64,000 nucleotides of DNA from Monarcha castaneiventris obscurior (Eukaryota > Chordata > Aves > Passeriformes > Monarchidae): assembly GCA_026261815.1 (NCBI GenBank), contig JAMPIT010000230.1, positions 41,624,501 to 41,688,500 on the forward strand, given 5' to 3'. Position 1 is the stretch's first letter. Every line of letters begins with the position of its first letter. Shown here one piece after another: positions 15,701 through 26,720 of this stretch. The translations under genes and the position numbers were made by a program. The notes under the pieces were generated by a model that made no database searches, had not been told where the DNA came from, and worked only from the letters and a program-made list of their open reading frames with translations.

Positions 15701-18700
15701 TTCCAGAGGGGTAGCTCCTTCCATTACCAGGACTGGTGTGAAGAGACGATTGGATTGGATGTCTAAAAGGACTTGCTGTTCCACACATGTTATCTTCAAG
15801 AAGGCAAAAGAGAAAAATCCAAATCAAGACTACAACAACATTTCTGGACTCAACAATGAGCAATCCTGCTTCCATCATTACACCTGAGACAAATTATTTC
15901 CCATTGGATCAGACAAACTCTTTTTTTAGACCATGTCATTTTTGACAAGTTGGACATAATGAGGCATTATGCAGAACTTTTCAATTACTAAAGTCCTAAC
16001 CCTGGAGATTCCCATAAAACTGGAGGTTTCCAGTTCAGTCTATGATCTGAAGATCTGTATAGATTTACTTCACAGGAAGTTATCTAATACTGAAAGTTAT
16101 TAACAGCAGGTATTCTATATCATGTGCCTGCTCTCGACAAATATCCTCAGTACTCTTTGACTTTTAAGCTATAAAGGTGACTTGCTCTTCTGCCACAAAT
16201 TTAAAAAAAGCTATAAAAAGCATGAAGGAAATGAAATTATCAAATTAAATCATTATTAGTCAACTAGCTCCTTCTAGAGTTCATAATTTAGAAACAATGC
16301 TGTCAGACCTCATATAAGCCTGGGTCATGACAATGAAGTCCTATTCAAGAGTCCTGTAGAAAATGAAGTGAAACAGGTAAGACACCCTACAGATGCTGAG
16401 GCTCTAATGCAGGCTTTTATTTAGTACATCTCAAATGAAATGAGGCTAATATCTCAGTATCTTCTTTATATTTAAGCCATCAATAACTGCATTCTGACAA
16501 GGCAAATTTCTAATACAGATAGCTCTTTATTTGGGAATTGAAAAAGTGTAACTCCCTTACCAGCCATGTATTTGTGACAACATCACCAACAGTTGCCTTC
16601 ACTGTGCACCCTAATAAAGGTACCACAGCATAGTCTGCAATGGTTCTGCTTTGCAGGGGCAGAACTTCCCCAGCATTTTCCTTTATAATATCTGCAAGGC
16701 AAGACTCGTCCTCTTCACCAAAACCCAGGAGAAGAAATCTCTTTCTGAAAAATAAGCCTCCTTCAGCCAGTGCAGAAGATTCTGCCAAGGACCCATTACA
16801 GACAGAAGGTTGATTCTCTCCTTGAGCAGTCAAGTTAGTGACATCACTGAAGGTTCTGGATGTTAGTTTTTCAACTTCATCTGAAAGGGTAAAGAAAAAT
16901 AAAAAATAACCAAGTGTAATATTTGTTTGACAAGAACATCAAAGACAACCCAAAACAGTTTCATGAATAAATCACAACATTGTGCTGTTTTCAGCCAGGT
17001 TTTAGTTAAAAACTGTTCTATATATGCCTAATTAAATCTGAATTCTGAAACACTAAGTAGAAGTTAACATACTAGACATGGGTAAATTTTTAATAAGCAA
17101 ATTCTGCAAGCTCTAATGCTAATTATGAGCAGTTAAACTTTCTACAGTATGCTGAGCCTAGAACATACCTGGTGTAGGATAGTTATTTACATATTGAGAG
17201 AGGAAGTCATCTTCAGCAGCTTTCTGGTGCTTTATCATGTTCACAGCATCTTTCTTCAAGAGACTGTTTTTTTTGGGAAAAATTGACTTTTTTCCAGGTT
17301 GTTCCAAAATTGGATTCTCTAACAGCTGGTAGTTTAGAGGGATATAATGCTCCACTGGACAGAGACAACCTTTACCAAATGACTCCAGCAACCATTTCGC
17401 TGTCACTACATGAGGCCTATAAAATAAAATGTTACATAAACAAGTTACAGCAGGTTTCAGACCTGTGAATCTTCCTTCCTCCTCCAAAAATACCAGTATA
17501 CACACACACACACAGAGAGCCTGTAACTCTAATACTAAGCAAACTTTGGGCAATTTACAACCCTTAAGAGACTTTTTAATTCTTTCAGTCTGAGAACAGA
17601 GCATCTCACAATTATTTTCTATAACATAAATTACATCTGTCACTGCTGCATTGCCAAGTTCTTCCTCCTCCATGTGCTAACAAATACATGTTAACACCTT
17701 TTTTCACCAGTAAGAACACTTGCTTTCCTACTCACTAAGGTCACTCATGGCTACCCAAAGACACAGTACTGAAAAGCACACGAGAATATACTTATGACCA
17801 CTAGCTGTAAGTCTTCTCATTTAACTCAAGAACTACTTAGCATTTTCAAATTAATATGTAATTCTAAAGAATCATACAGTGGTTTGGAAGGAACCTTAAA
17901 GATCTTCTAGTTCCAACCCCTCTGCCATGAACAGGGGACACCTTCCACTAGACCAGGTTGCTCAAAGCTCCATCCAACCTGGCCTTGAACACTTACAGGG
18001 ATGGGGCACAACAGCTTCTCTGGGCAACCAGAGAAAGCCTCACCACCCTCACAGCAAAGAATTTATTTCTAATGTCCAATCCAGACCTCCCCTCTCTCAG
18101 TTTAAGGCTATTCCTCCTTGTCCTGTCTCTATATGTCCTTGCCAAAAGTCCTTCTCCACCTCTCTTGTGGGCTCCCTTCAGGTACTAGAAGGCCACAATT
18201 TGGTCACCCCAAAGCCTTCTCAACCTAATCCTCTCAGCCCTTCCTCATAGAAGAGGTGCTTCATCCCTTTGACCACGTTGGTGGCCCTCCCCTGAACTCA
18301 CTCCAACAGGTTGATATATTTTCTGTGCTGGGGACCCCAGAGGTGGTGGGGGAAAGAAAATGAGGCGTAACTAGACCTTAAGCAATACAGTTATTACAAC
18401 CTGTGAGCCGTTTTGTCCAAAAACTGTTTCAGCTCGTCATTATTTTCCCCCAGAATGACATGAGTAACATCTTCATTAAGTTGATTAAATCGAACACCAC
18501 CACCACAATTAATAAGCCTTCTCATCTTGTCCAACTTCCTGCCACTGAAACCACAGAGATAGATCTACAAAGAGAACAGAGCAACAAATAAAACCTTAAA
18601 ACAAAAAAAAAAGTTTTGGTATAATTTGTTTCAACTGCTGCAGAACACAGAGGGTAGTGCTGCAGCTTCTGAGAAGAAGCAAAAATGTTAAGCATTTATA

Positions 18701-21700
18701 AATGGATTAATTTATCTTTGCAAATTAATCTAGCAAAGCTTCGATGTTTACTAATGAATGAACCCCCGAAATTGCATAAACAAAAAAAAACCCCAAAGAA
18801 ACCCACACACTAATTCTAGAACCCATTCACTCTAGTGTTTGAATACAGATGTCTATGAATATAAAATCTGGTATTTCTAGTACATATTTAATACAATTAT
18901 ACACACAGACACACGTAGACACACACACAAGCTACAGCATGTGGACACAAAATAAATCTGGTATTTGCGGCTGACCGTGGAAACTATTTACTCAAGCAGG
19001 AAGTGCCAGTGTTTCAACACAGCTGCTTTCACTTGTTAAAATGGAACATTTCAAAGTATAGATTGTTAAACATACTCGACACCCATCTAACAAATCTTCA
19101 GGGGCTTGAAAAGAACTTATGTCCAAGTTTTCCAGCTCATCAGGAAGAGGATCCAGTCTGCTGCTCATAGCTGAAGTACATGCAGTTTCATTAACACCGC
19201 TCACACTGATATTGGAAATGTGGCTGACGTCCGAAAGGGTATGATCTTTAAATAAAATTAAAAATAAAAAAGAGGCATTAGATTTGGCTCAGCTCTCTCT
19301 GTTGATTCACTAAAGAAAATATAAACCTGCCACTTATTTTTTGTGGTGCTGTAAGGAAATGTAAAGTCTGAAGAATGAAAAATACTAGGTAAGTAAAACG
19401 TTTGTTTACACACAGATTGAGCATGATCTTACTAGAAAGAGTGCTTATACACCTGCTTATTCCTTAAAGGATGACACCAATGACATAGCAGCCAATGAGA
19501 CTTGCTTTCATAGCTTTTAGTCCAGTTTTGTGGCCACCTATTAGAAATGTTTTTAAAATTAAACAGGATTCTCTATAGCAGAGAAATCAACGCAAAACTC
19601 TGTAACTTAAAAGAAGCAGGAACCAGTACCAAGTGCACACACAATAAAGCTGGCTGTGTCTTTCATGCTACCATGTGGGCTTACAAAATACTTTTACCTT
19701 TTTTCTGTTAGTATCATGGAGTAAGTAAAAACAAGTGTACACAGAAAAAAGCAAAAAATAGTATTAAAAACTTCAAAATCAGTATTCTTCCCCCTACGCC
19801 CCAAGACTGCTGTAAGATTAAATTCATTACAGACATTTACTTTAAACTAATGTATAAACAATCGTGCTTTTACAGGACTTACACCTGGTTCTCAAGCAGA
19901 AAATCATACACCTAATTCAAGTTCACTTTTCTATCAATCATCAACATGTTTCAAGTCTACATATGTTGGAATATTCAATGTGCATAAAAGCAATCTGTTG
20001 TGTTTTATGCTTAAGCTGAATCTATAACCCAAACTGTCAAACCACTATCGTAAAAGCAAGCACCTTACTCACCCTCAAAACAGTTCTTCCTCCCTAATAT
20101 AACTGTCTCCTATCTTATTTAAATACATTTTAAAATATCTTACTTACTATGGGGCTTGCTGGTGTCATTTGTAGGTGTTGATGTACTGGGTGCATTACAC
20201 AGTTTTGATCCAGCCTCTATTTTATACATTGTCTCATCCTGACAGAAGCCTTTCTTGATGCTGTCAGAAAACCACTGCACAGACACACAGTGCACATTCC
20301 ACTTTTTGGCACATTCATACTTCTGACCTTCCAGATGTAAACAAAATTTAAAAAATTAAGATCACAATCGTTAAAAGACTAAAGCATCAAACAGTGATTG
20401 CTGAATAATGGCTGGACATGAAGAAAATTTATAAATTCAAATAACTGATTTTAATGGATAAATTATGTTTTACTGGACTATTGATAAGCTGTTTATACTC
20501 TAAATAAGGCTAGAACAACAAAAAAAAAATCTCATGGATGGCTAACCCTAGTATGACAAAGCATTAAAGAAACAAAAAAGGGAAAAAGGCTTTAAAGCTT
20601 TCAAGAACACACAAAAAAAAAAGAAAGATCAAAAAGTCCAAGGATATTTCACTGTAAGCAAAGAGAGGGAAATTGGGGAAAAAAAAGAAAACCCTTCCTT
20701 TCTTCTCACAATAAAACTAAAATCCTTTCATCTTCCCAAGAGGAAGGAAAAGGAGCTTTCATTTTATCTTAGTAGGGAATTTGGAAGACACAAAGAATAA
20801 TCAAGTAAAAAACATCAGGCCACAATCCAGTTTCAATCACGGTACAAATTAAGTCCCATCCAGCTCCCCCAAAAAACGTTTTTCTTTTCTTTATCCTCTC
20901 TAGGATTCTCCCTTTTCCCTTCTTTAAATACTATCTAGATCTCTGGCTTTTTTTCCTCTTTTGTTTTCTTTCTCATGTCTTCAAAGCAAAGGGGCCCTGC
21001 GCTACTCTTGCCATCAACAGTGATTCCCTAAACAGTAAGAGCAACACTGAAGCAGACACAGAGGCAGTTCAAGCTCTTGTGCTTCTGCACATTCACACTG
21101 CTTCAGCTCCAGAAGTGCAAACAGCATTTCCTCTGTTGGTTGTACCTTTTGGCTCTTGAACTATGAGGTGAGTACATTCATTCATCTTGAGCTGCCCCGT
21201 GTAGTGCCCACCGTGCTCAGCAGTGAGGCGCTGCACTTCTTTCCTGTCGGAGCTGCTCAAGCCAGTTACACAAATGGTGCAGCCAAGGAACACAGGACAA
21301 GCGAAGTCTTCCATGTTAACATCAGTGTACCTCATCAGGCTACAGGAGTGAAAGAGACAAAGCAGTTATTACCCAAGTAAACTCAACCAGGAAAAGAAAT
21401 CAGTCTGTCCATAAGAATTACCAGTCCCCAAAATAAAAGCAGTTTTGTTTTTTTCATACCCTTGCTGAGACTTATCCCACAATGTCTTAACCCAAGAGGG
21501 AAGCAAAATAGGTTTCTTCAGGGAAGCAGCTACCAAGTATTTCTTGCTGCCAACTTCTCCAGCTATTAGATGAGTTACTGACATGTTGAGGTCTCTGTAT
21601 ACACATCCACCCATCATTTGCACATACTTGTGAACTTCTTCCTGGATGGGGAGAAAAAAAATACAGAAAATTATCAGGGGAAGAAAGAACCTACATGACA

Positions 21701-23675
21701 GTCATGTTCATCTTAAAAAAAAAACCCCAAAAATGTGGATTTCAATTGTCCCTGATTTCCCCTAAAAACTGTTCAAAAAAACTAAATAGATATATATGGA
21801 AGCCACAAAAACTTAACTGTAATTTCCATTTTATTTGCACTTACGAAAAGCTGAACATAATACACACCCCAAATAAAAACAGTGTAATTATGCTGTATGA
21901 GCAGAATTTTGCAGATGGTTGACATTTTAGGCAGTATGAGAAAAAGATATCGGAATAAATATGAAGTAAACATACATAATCATATTTGAGGTGTATTAAT
22001 AAGTGAGCAAACTACACACAGTCTACAAGCTACAGAAGACTTGACGGATCTAGACACAGGCACAATGAGACTTAGATGCTCTGAGTGATGAGCCATGCAA
22101 AGCAAATGCCAACGACAGCCAGCTGAACAATCCACCCTTGGGAAGGCCTTACCCTCACGTCCTTCTCCAGGCTGGTGCAGGACACGGTGACATCAGCCAT
22201 GGTCATGTTGTACACGGGATACTCGGCTCTGGGGACACAGCGCTGCGACTGCATGCAGTACAGCACTGCCTGTGGCCCGACAATCCTACAGCCAAGCTGC
22301 AGTAAAATAACAGGGAAAGCACAGAGAAAATAAGCAGAGGGTACACTGGCATCAGGAAAGCTTTCCATGTCCCTGAGTTCTGAGGAAGACCCTTGGTCTG
22401 TCCTCCCTCTCCTCTAGCATCTCCAGGTAGCTGACAGTTTTGTTTTTAGTTTCAACCGTGGATTTTATGTACAATCCTTGTCAATTTTCTGGCCTCAGTA
22501 AAAGCAGTCAATGCTATGGCTATGGTCAAAGAACTCCAGCGAGCCTATTTTTGTCCACTAGACAATTCCTTGCAGTCAAACCAAATCATGTTCATCAGGG
22601 GATAAAAAGTGTAAGAACCAGCTTAGGGACTCCAGCAGAATCAAAACCAACCATACCATTTAGTTTTCCAAATGTTTGAAAATAATCATTATGGTTTGCT
22701 GGTCACCTTCTTGGTTTGCTGGTCACCTTCTTCCTCAAATATAGGATGCAGTGAAGCTCCTACTGCTACACTCAGTGCAGGAGAGAACATACAGGATGCA
22801 AGTGTGGACATGAGTGCTTCTAAAAAGGAAAACAATAGAGCTCAAAGTAAGTGGCTGGGTGACATACCTTTTTGAGATGACTGAAACCCACACCTTGGAA
22901 TGGATCACAAATGTAAAGTGATTTATCATTTTCTTTTATATCGAGTACTGTTTCTTCTTCAAGGATCTGAAGATGTTCTTCCGACTGGAATTCTTTTATA
23001 GACTGCAGGTAAATGATGCATATGACATTTTTTTAATTAGCAAATAATTAATAAAGAGGCAGTCCTGTGCAAACTACGTAAGTGCATATCCTTGAAACAG
23101 CTCACAACAAAGCTACCATGCGAACAGATACTGGCAGAAGAAAGGGCTAAAACACCTCACGGGTGTCCCCCTCATTCCCTCGAGTCTTCACAATATTCTG
23201 ACTTAAATATTCAGCACAGAAGTCTTCAGGACCTGATCCTAACACATGGTGCCTTTGGCTCCCACTAAGCTCCCAATATGTAAAACAATGCACAGCGTCC
23301 TTCCAAAGTCTGTGTTTAGATGAGTGACCACCACACAGGCCTTCCAGGCTACATGTCCCTTCCCTACATGTCACCAGGTTTTGAAATTGAAACTATTTCA
23401 TCAAGTAAGCTCTTCAATAAAATTGCTCTTGCTCAACAAGCTTTATTACACACTAAACACCCCTGCCATAGAAACAGCTATATTTCCAGGTGTACCCATG
23501 TAAGCCAGCTTATTGTATGGCACATGCAGCTAACGCAGCCACAGAAATCACATGGCAATTCACCAAGCTCACACACATGACCAAACCCACTTACCTCAAG
23601 GGCTTTAGAAAAATACTCCGAGCTCCCGGAAGACTTTATGAACTTCACAAAAAACGGTTCCTTACTACTTCTCAT
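755..23675 (-). CDS. TOPBP1: DNA topoisomerase 2-binding protein 1, complete, 27 coding exons
   Basis: Nuclear scaffold that helps load the replicative helicase and activates ATR-ATRIP at stalled forks. Coding exons, 5' to 3': 23595-23675, 22868-23002, 22153-22296, 21460-21641, 21146-21339, 20148-20327, 19076-19245, 18401-18564, 17169-17416, 16561-16880, 15621-15793, 14370-14581, 13500-13789, 12060-12233, 10995-11104, 9841-9964, 9310-9462, 8715-8823, 7912-8104, 6888-7108, 5665-5828, 4602-4716, 3914-4077, 2878-3018, 1840-1929, 1233-1394, 755-898. They sum to 4,557 nt (1,518 aa; human is 1,522), and all phases agree. The start [12 protein letters not shown] matches the conserved N-terminus. By alignment with the human protein recalled from memory, BRCT0-2 lie in about residues 1-285, BRCT3 at 350-440, BRCT4-5 at 540-735, BRCT6 at 890-985 and BRCT7-8 at 1250-1480. 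The phosphate-binding GSKKY sits at 151-155. The ATR-activating motif IIWDDP puts the key tryptophan at residue 1140. The C-terminus has a basic nuclear-localisation-like run (QKRK...KRSRVH). No stop or frameshift was seen. Confidence 0.97.
3019..3913 (-). other. TOPBP1: TOPBP1 intron with a non-canonical GC-AG splice pair
   Basis: The exon at 3914-4077 must end after the codon for Gln in FVQ, because the next exon begins EEDYEW in phase 0. The bases that follow are GCATGT, so the intron begins GC (3913-3912) rather than GT. The acceptor is a normal TTTCAG before 3018. No GT nearby keeps both the reading frame and the conserved FVQ-EEDYEW junction. GC-AG introns are a known minor class. All other TOPBP1 introns placed here start with GT. 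Confidence 0.85.
14130..14229 (+). mobile_element. CR1 LINE 3'-end fragment in a TOPBP1 intron
   Basis: The stretch resembles the last ~100 bp of avian CR1 in the sense direction (CAACCTGGTCTAATGGAAG... to TTTAAGGTCCCTTC...ATTCCATG). It lies between TOPBP1 exons 13500-13789 and 14370-14581, antisense to the gene. It is 5'-truncated and diverged, so it is an old insertion. Confidence 0.8.
14733..14802. repeat. A/C-rich low-complexity tract in a TOPBP1 intron
   Basis: Runs of A and C (AAAAAAACCCCACCCCCCCC and neighbours) lie 150-220 bp upstream, in gene order, of the exon starting at 14581. The 64-codon minus ORF here is a low-complexity artefact. Confidence 0.8.
17500..17518. repeat. CA microsatellite in a TOPBP1 intron
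   Basis: A short (CA)n/(GA)n run about 85 bp upstream (in gene order) of the exon ending at 17416. A second CA-rich run lies at 18901-18930. Both are likely polymorphic. Confidence 0.75.
17869..18347 (-). mobile_element. CR1 LINE 3'-end fragment in a TOPBP1 intron
   Basis: About 480 bp matches the reverse complement of the CR1 3' end. It starts near AATCATACAGTGGTTTGG, passes through CCACTAGACCAGGTTGCTC, and runs to GGTTGATATATTTTCTGTGC. It lies in the intron between exons 17169-17416 and 18401-18564, in the same orientation as TOPBP1. The plus-strand ORFs here (such as 17927-18250) are repeat sequence. Confidence 0.9.
22692..22731. repeat. 20-bp tandem duplication in a TOPBP1 intron
   Basis: Two perfect adjacent copies of TGGTTTGCTGGTCACCTTCT, lying in the intron between exons 22153-22296 and 22868-23002. 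Confidence 0.9.
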
Positions 23676-23682
23676 CCTTCAG

Positions 23683-23998
23683 CTAAGAAGCAAAACCCAG
23701 TGAGCAACACCCTGACATTCCCGCCGCAGCCCGGAGCCACTTTCGCCCTGTCGCTGTCCCCGCCGGGCCACGGGCCGGGCGCACGCCCCCCGGCCTCGGC
23801 GGCGCCGACTTCAAACGGGGACGGCGGGGCGGGGACGGGCCGGCCCCCCCGGGAGGCCCCTTCCCCTCGGGGCCCCAGGCCCGCACGGAAGGGTCGCTGC
23901 TGGGCCGCGGGTGCCCGGGGTGCCCGGCACTCCCGGCACTCCCGGCACTCCCGGCACTCCCGGTCCCCACAGACCCGGACCCAGACCCGGCCGCTCAC
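23683..23998 (-). other. TOPBP1: TOPBP1 intron 1 (5' UTR intron) inside the CpG island
   Basis: This intron is inferred from the donor GTGAGC at 23998 and the acceptor TTAG ending at 23683. The long ORFs crossing it on both strands read as proline, glycine and alanine runs. They are composition artefacts of GC-rich DNA, not genes. Confidence 0.65.
23914..23963. repeat. 9-bp tandem repeat in the TOPBP1 CpG island
   Basis: Four perfect copies of CCCGGCACT run from 23923 to 23958. A variant copy (CCCGGGGTG) precedes them and a partial copy follows. Because 9 is a multiple of 3, every frame reads as a short peptide repeat, for example GVPGVP on the minus strand. This creates false collagen-like ORFs. 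Confidence 0.9.
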
Positions 23999-24190
23999 CC
24001 GCGCGGGAAAGGAGCGGCGGCGGCACTGCGCAGGCGCGGGGCGGGGTCGGGGTGGTGGGGGCGGGGCCGGGCAGGGGCGGGGCCTCGGCGCGTGCTGCGG
24101 GGGCTGCGCGTGGCCCGCAGGGGGCGCTGGGAGCGCGCGGGCGGCGGCTGTCGCTGAGGGAGCGCGGGGAGGGACGGGAGGGAAAAACAC
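23999..24190 (-). promoter_or_regulatory. TOPBP1: TOPBP1 CpG-island promoter and non-coding exon 1
   Basis: The region is GC-rich, TATA-less and dense in CpG. GC boxes (GGGGCGGGG on the plus strand) lie at 24038-24046, 24058-24066 and 24074-24082. An NRF1-like TGCGCAGGCGC lies at 24027-24037. A splice donor (GTGAGC on the minus strand) directly below 23999 would end a non-coding exon 1. The matching acceptor (TTCTTAG) sits just above 23682, giving exon 2 a 7-nt 5' UTR before the ATG at 23675. The transcription start site cannot be placed exactly. Confidence 0.7.
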
Positions 24191-24350
24191 TCCGGGAATC
24201 GCAGCGGGATAACGGCTTGGAAGAGACCTCAAACAGCATCTAGTCCCAGCCTCCCCTGCTATGGGCAGAGACACGTCCCACTAGACCAGGTTGCTCTACA
24301 ATCGCATCCAACCTCTGGCCTTGAACACCGCCAGGGATGAGGCATCCACA

Positions 24351-25074
24351 CGAGACATTGAGTCTCTTTGAAACCTTTAAAATAAGTCTCTCTTAAGCAT
24401 TTAAACTGAGTTTTTCTCAAACATTTAAACATTAAGAATGTAGTTAAAAGATTAGAATAGGTTTAAGAAGCAAACACAGCAGAATTTAAACAAAGAATTT
24501 GATGATTAAGCAAAGAAACTGAAGCCGGAATAAACTCCTCAGGTCTGAGAACTGATTATTGGTTATCTGATGTTGTTCAGCTGGGCTGTCACAAGAATCT
24601 GCAAAGGAAAGGCCAGACAGTTATTGATGATCCCATTCAAAACCTGTTTTGGGAAAGAAACTGGGAGTTCTCCAAGGCCATATGTATTGTTAAAAACTAA
24701 GAAAGTAAAAAAGTCATAGAGAGGAAGAAGAGTTACTTCATCCAGTGAGGGACCCCTCCCATAATTATGAGACCACTGACCCATTTCATAGAACGAACTA
24801 CGCATGCTTAATGACTTTTTAGCTAATTCCCATACGAAGCGGGGAATGGGAGGTGTCTGTGTTATAAATATGTATTTGTATTTTGAATATTTAGAACTTT
24901 TATGGATAAATAGACTCTGGATTGCTTTGTAATCTCAGAGCTGTGCTTTTGGAGTGATCCTCACAGCTTCCTGGTGCTGGAATAAACACACCCTTTCTAA
25001 CCCAAACGAGTTAGAGAGTCTTTGTCCATTCCAGTTGGATATCGATGTTAGCTCTATATCCATATTTTAATAAA
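24351..25074 (+). mobile_element. LTR-like insertion (724 bp) inside CR1
   Basis: This block splits a CR1 copy and is flanked by CCACA on both sides (24346-24350 and 25075-25079), consistent with a 5- or 6-bp target duplication. Inside are a TATA-like run (GTTATAAATATG, ~24860) and GGAATAAACACACC (~24980) near the right end. That order fits an LTR on the plus strand. The ends are not TG...CA, so the retroviral assignment is tentative. It could be a degraded LTR or another element class. Confidence 0.55.
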
Positions 25075-25249
25075 CCACACAACCTCCTCGGGCAACCTGC
25101 TCCTCACCACTGTCACAGTAAAAAATGTCTTCCTGATATCTAACATAAATTTACCCTCTTTCAGTTTGTGCCCATTACTATTTGTCCTATCACTGCAGTT
25201 CCTGACAATGAGTCCCTCTCTGGCTTCCCTCGAGGCCCCCCTCAGATAC

Positions 25250-25502
25250 TGTGTCTTGGGTTTGCATGGCTGGGTTTTTGGTAACCAGGGGGCTATAGAG
25301 GTGCCTTCTTTGAGCAGCTGCCAGAAGCTTCCTCCATGTCCAGCAGAGCCAATCCCTGATGTCTCCAAAGATGGATGTGCCCTTGGGCAAGGCTGGGCCA
25401 ACTAGAAATGGTGGGAACACCTCTGTGATAACACATTTAAGAAGAAAAAACCAAAAAGTTGTTGCTCAGTGGTACTTGCGGCCAGAGAAGAGTGAAGTGA
25501 GT
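25250..25502 (+). mobile_element. Fragment of an avian ERVL-type LTR (5' part)
   Basis: It starts TGTGTCTTGGGTTTGCATGG. Its reverse complement matches the high-coordinate end of the complete LTR at 35229-36377, including the GGAAGCTTC and GCCAGACATGG regions. The rest of the LTR and several hundred bases of CR1 are missing on the right, which suggests a deletion after insertion. The right edge is approximate. Confidence 0.7.
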
Positions 25503-25598
25503 TTTTCATCAACCATCACATCCAAGTCTTTCTCCACAGGGCTGCTCTCAGCCACTTCTACAGCCAACCTGGATATGTGTCTGGCTCCCATGACCCAG

Positions 25599-26231
25599 TG
25601 TAAGAGACGTGTGAAAATCCCTTATCTGCCTCACGATCATCAACTAGGACAGAGACTGAAAACCCTAAAAACCCCAAAAAGAAATGGAGGACTTTTGCAC
25701 AGGAGTCCTGGCCTGGCTGAGGTGGGATGTTTTCCAAGTGCTGCCTGCAGGTGTGCCTGCTGAGGACTGGTATGCATTCCTGAAGAAATCAGTGCAGGTC
25801 CTGGTGTGCTGTTCTTGCTGCCTAGGCAGGAAGGACTGCACTGAAGTGAGAAGGAATGACCTGTCCTGTGCACCCGTATCCCATAACAACGGGCCTCACA
25901 ACAACAGCTGTAGATTTCCTCACCTCCTGGCCAGTTGCCCCCCGCTTTTGAAAAAGACTATAAAGGGACTTTCTGAATTAACCCTGAGGAGATCTCCCCA
26001 TGGACACTGGCGAGTCTCATCCATTGGTAGCTATTCCCGCCCCCTCTTCTCTCTCTCTTCCTCTCTACTTTGTTTCTTTGTATCTCTTTCTCCTCTCTCA
26101 CATAATGGTATTACTGGCACTCAATGAAGGTGCACTGTTTGATTGAAACTGAAATCCCCTCTGTGTCTTTTGCACTCTGAGATCAGTAAACGAACCATCA
26201 CGACTCCCACTTGTATTAGCACATTGTGACA
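25599..26231 (+). mobile_element. Solo LTR (633 bp) with 5-bp target duplication CCCAG
   Basis: It begins TGTAAGAGAC and ends ATTGTGACA (TGT...ACA ends). Identical CCCAG copies lie at 25594-25598 and 26232-26236. Removing the element and one copy restores a continuous CR1 reading (ATGACCCAGGTGTAGGACTTGC). A TATA-like CTATAAAGG at 25958-25966 and a variant poly(A) hexamer AGTAAA at 26185-26190 fit the plus orientation. A CT-rich tract fills 26043-26100. ORFs inside are not genes. Confidence 0.8.
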
Positions 26232-26527
26232 CCCAGGTGTAGGACTTGCACTTCATTTTCATTCTTGTAGCTTGTAGCTTCCAAGCTGTGAGCAGGAACG
26301 TCAAATGCTCTCCTTCCAGAGCAGGGTATGGAATCTTGAACCGCACTCTTGGCATCTGCCTGCATCATTACAGGGTGATCCTGCCCGTGCATCCAGTGGA
26401 CCTCCATTCCACTCTTAGTGACCACAGTGGCTTGCTGGTCTTTCCATAATACAGAAAATGCCTGTGGTGTGGGGAGTCCTTCTGTTAGAAGATTCCCTTA
26501 GGAAAAGTGATCACAGCATCAATTACT

Positions 26528-26720
26528 TTGGAAAAGACCTCTGAGATGATCATCGAGTCCATTCCATGACCAAACACCACCCTGTCAACCACACCATGGC
26601 ACTGAGAGCCACATCCTGTCTGTCCTTAAACAGCTCCAGGGACAGTGACTCCACTGCCTCCCTGGGCCAGCCCATTCCAATACCTAACCACCCTTTCTGT
26701 GAAGAAATTCCTCCTAAAAA
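26528..26720 (-). mobile_element. CR1 LINE 3'-end fragment
   Basis: The stretch reads TTGGAAAAGACCTCTGAGATGATC through CTCCAGGGACAGTGACTCCAC to TTTCTGTGAAGAAATTCCTCC. This is the reverse complement of an avian CR1 3' end, of the subfamily also seen at 48583-48828. The edges are approximate. Confidence 0.85.

Larger units (their letters stand above)
24213..26256 (-). mobile_element. CR1 LINE, broken into four pieces by later insertions
   Basis: The pieces 24213-24350, 25075-25249, about 25503-25598 and 26232 to about 26256 follow one another in order along the reverse complement of the CR1 3' region. They are separated by unrelated sequence. The CR1 text resumes cleanly across two insertions (GCATCCACA then CAACCTCCTCGGG; ATGACCCAG then GTGTAGGAC). 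A third gap lost several hundred bases of CR1. The 3' tip lies about 25 bp from the TOPBP1 CpG island. Confidence 0.8.

Noticed and set aside
23490..24274. Long ORFs of 240, 200, 142 and 110 codons over the CpG island on both strands
   Set aside because: GC-rich DNA with few stop codons and a 9-bp tandem repeat. The peptides are proline, glycine and alanine runs without domains, and the TOPBP1 start and splice sites explain the region.
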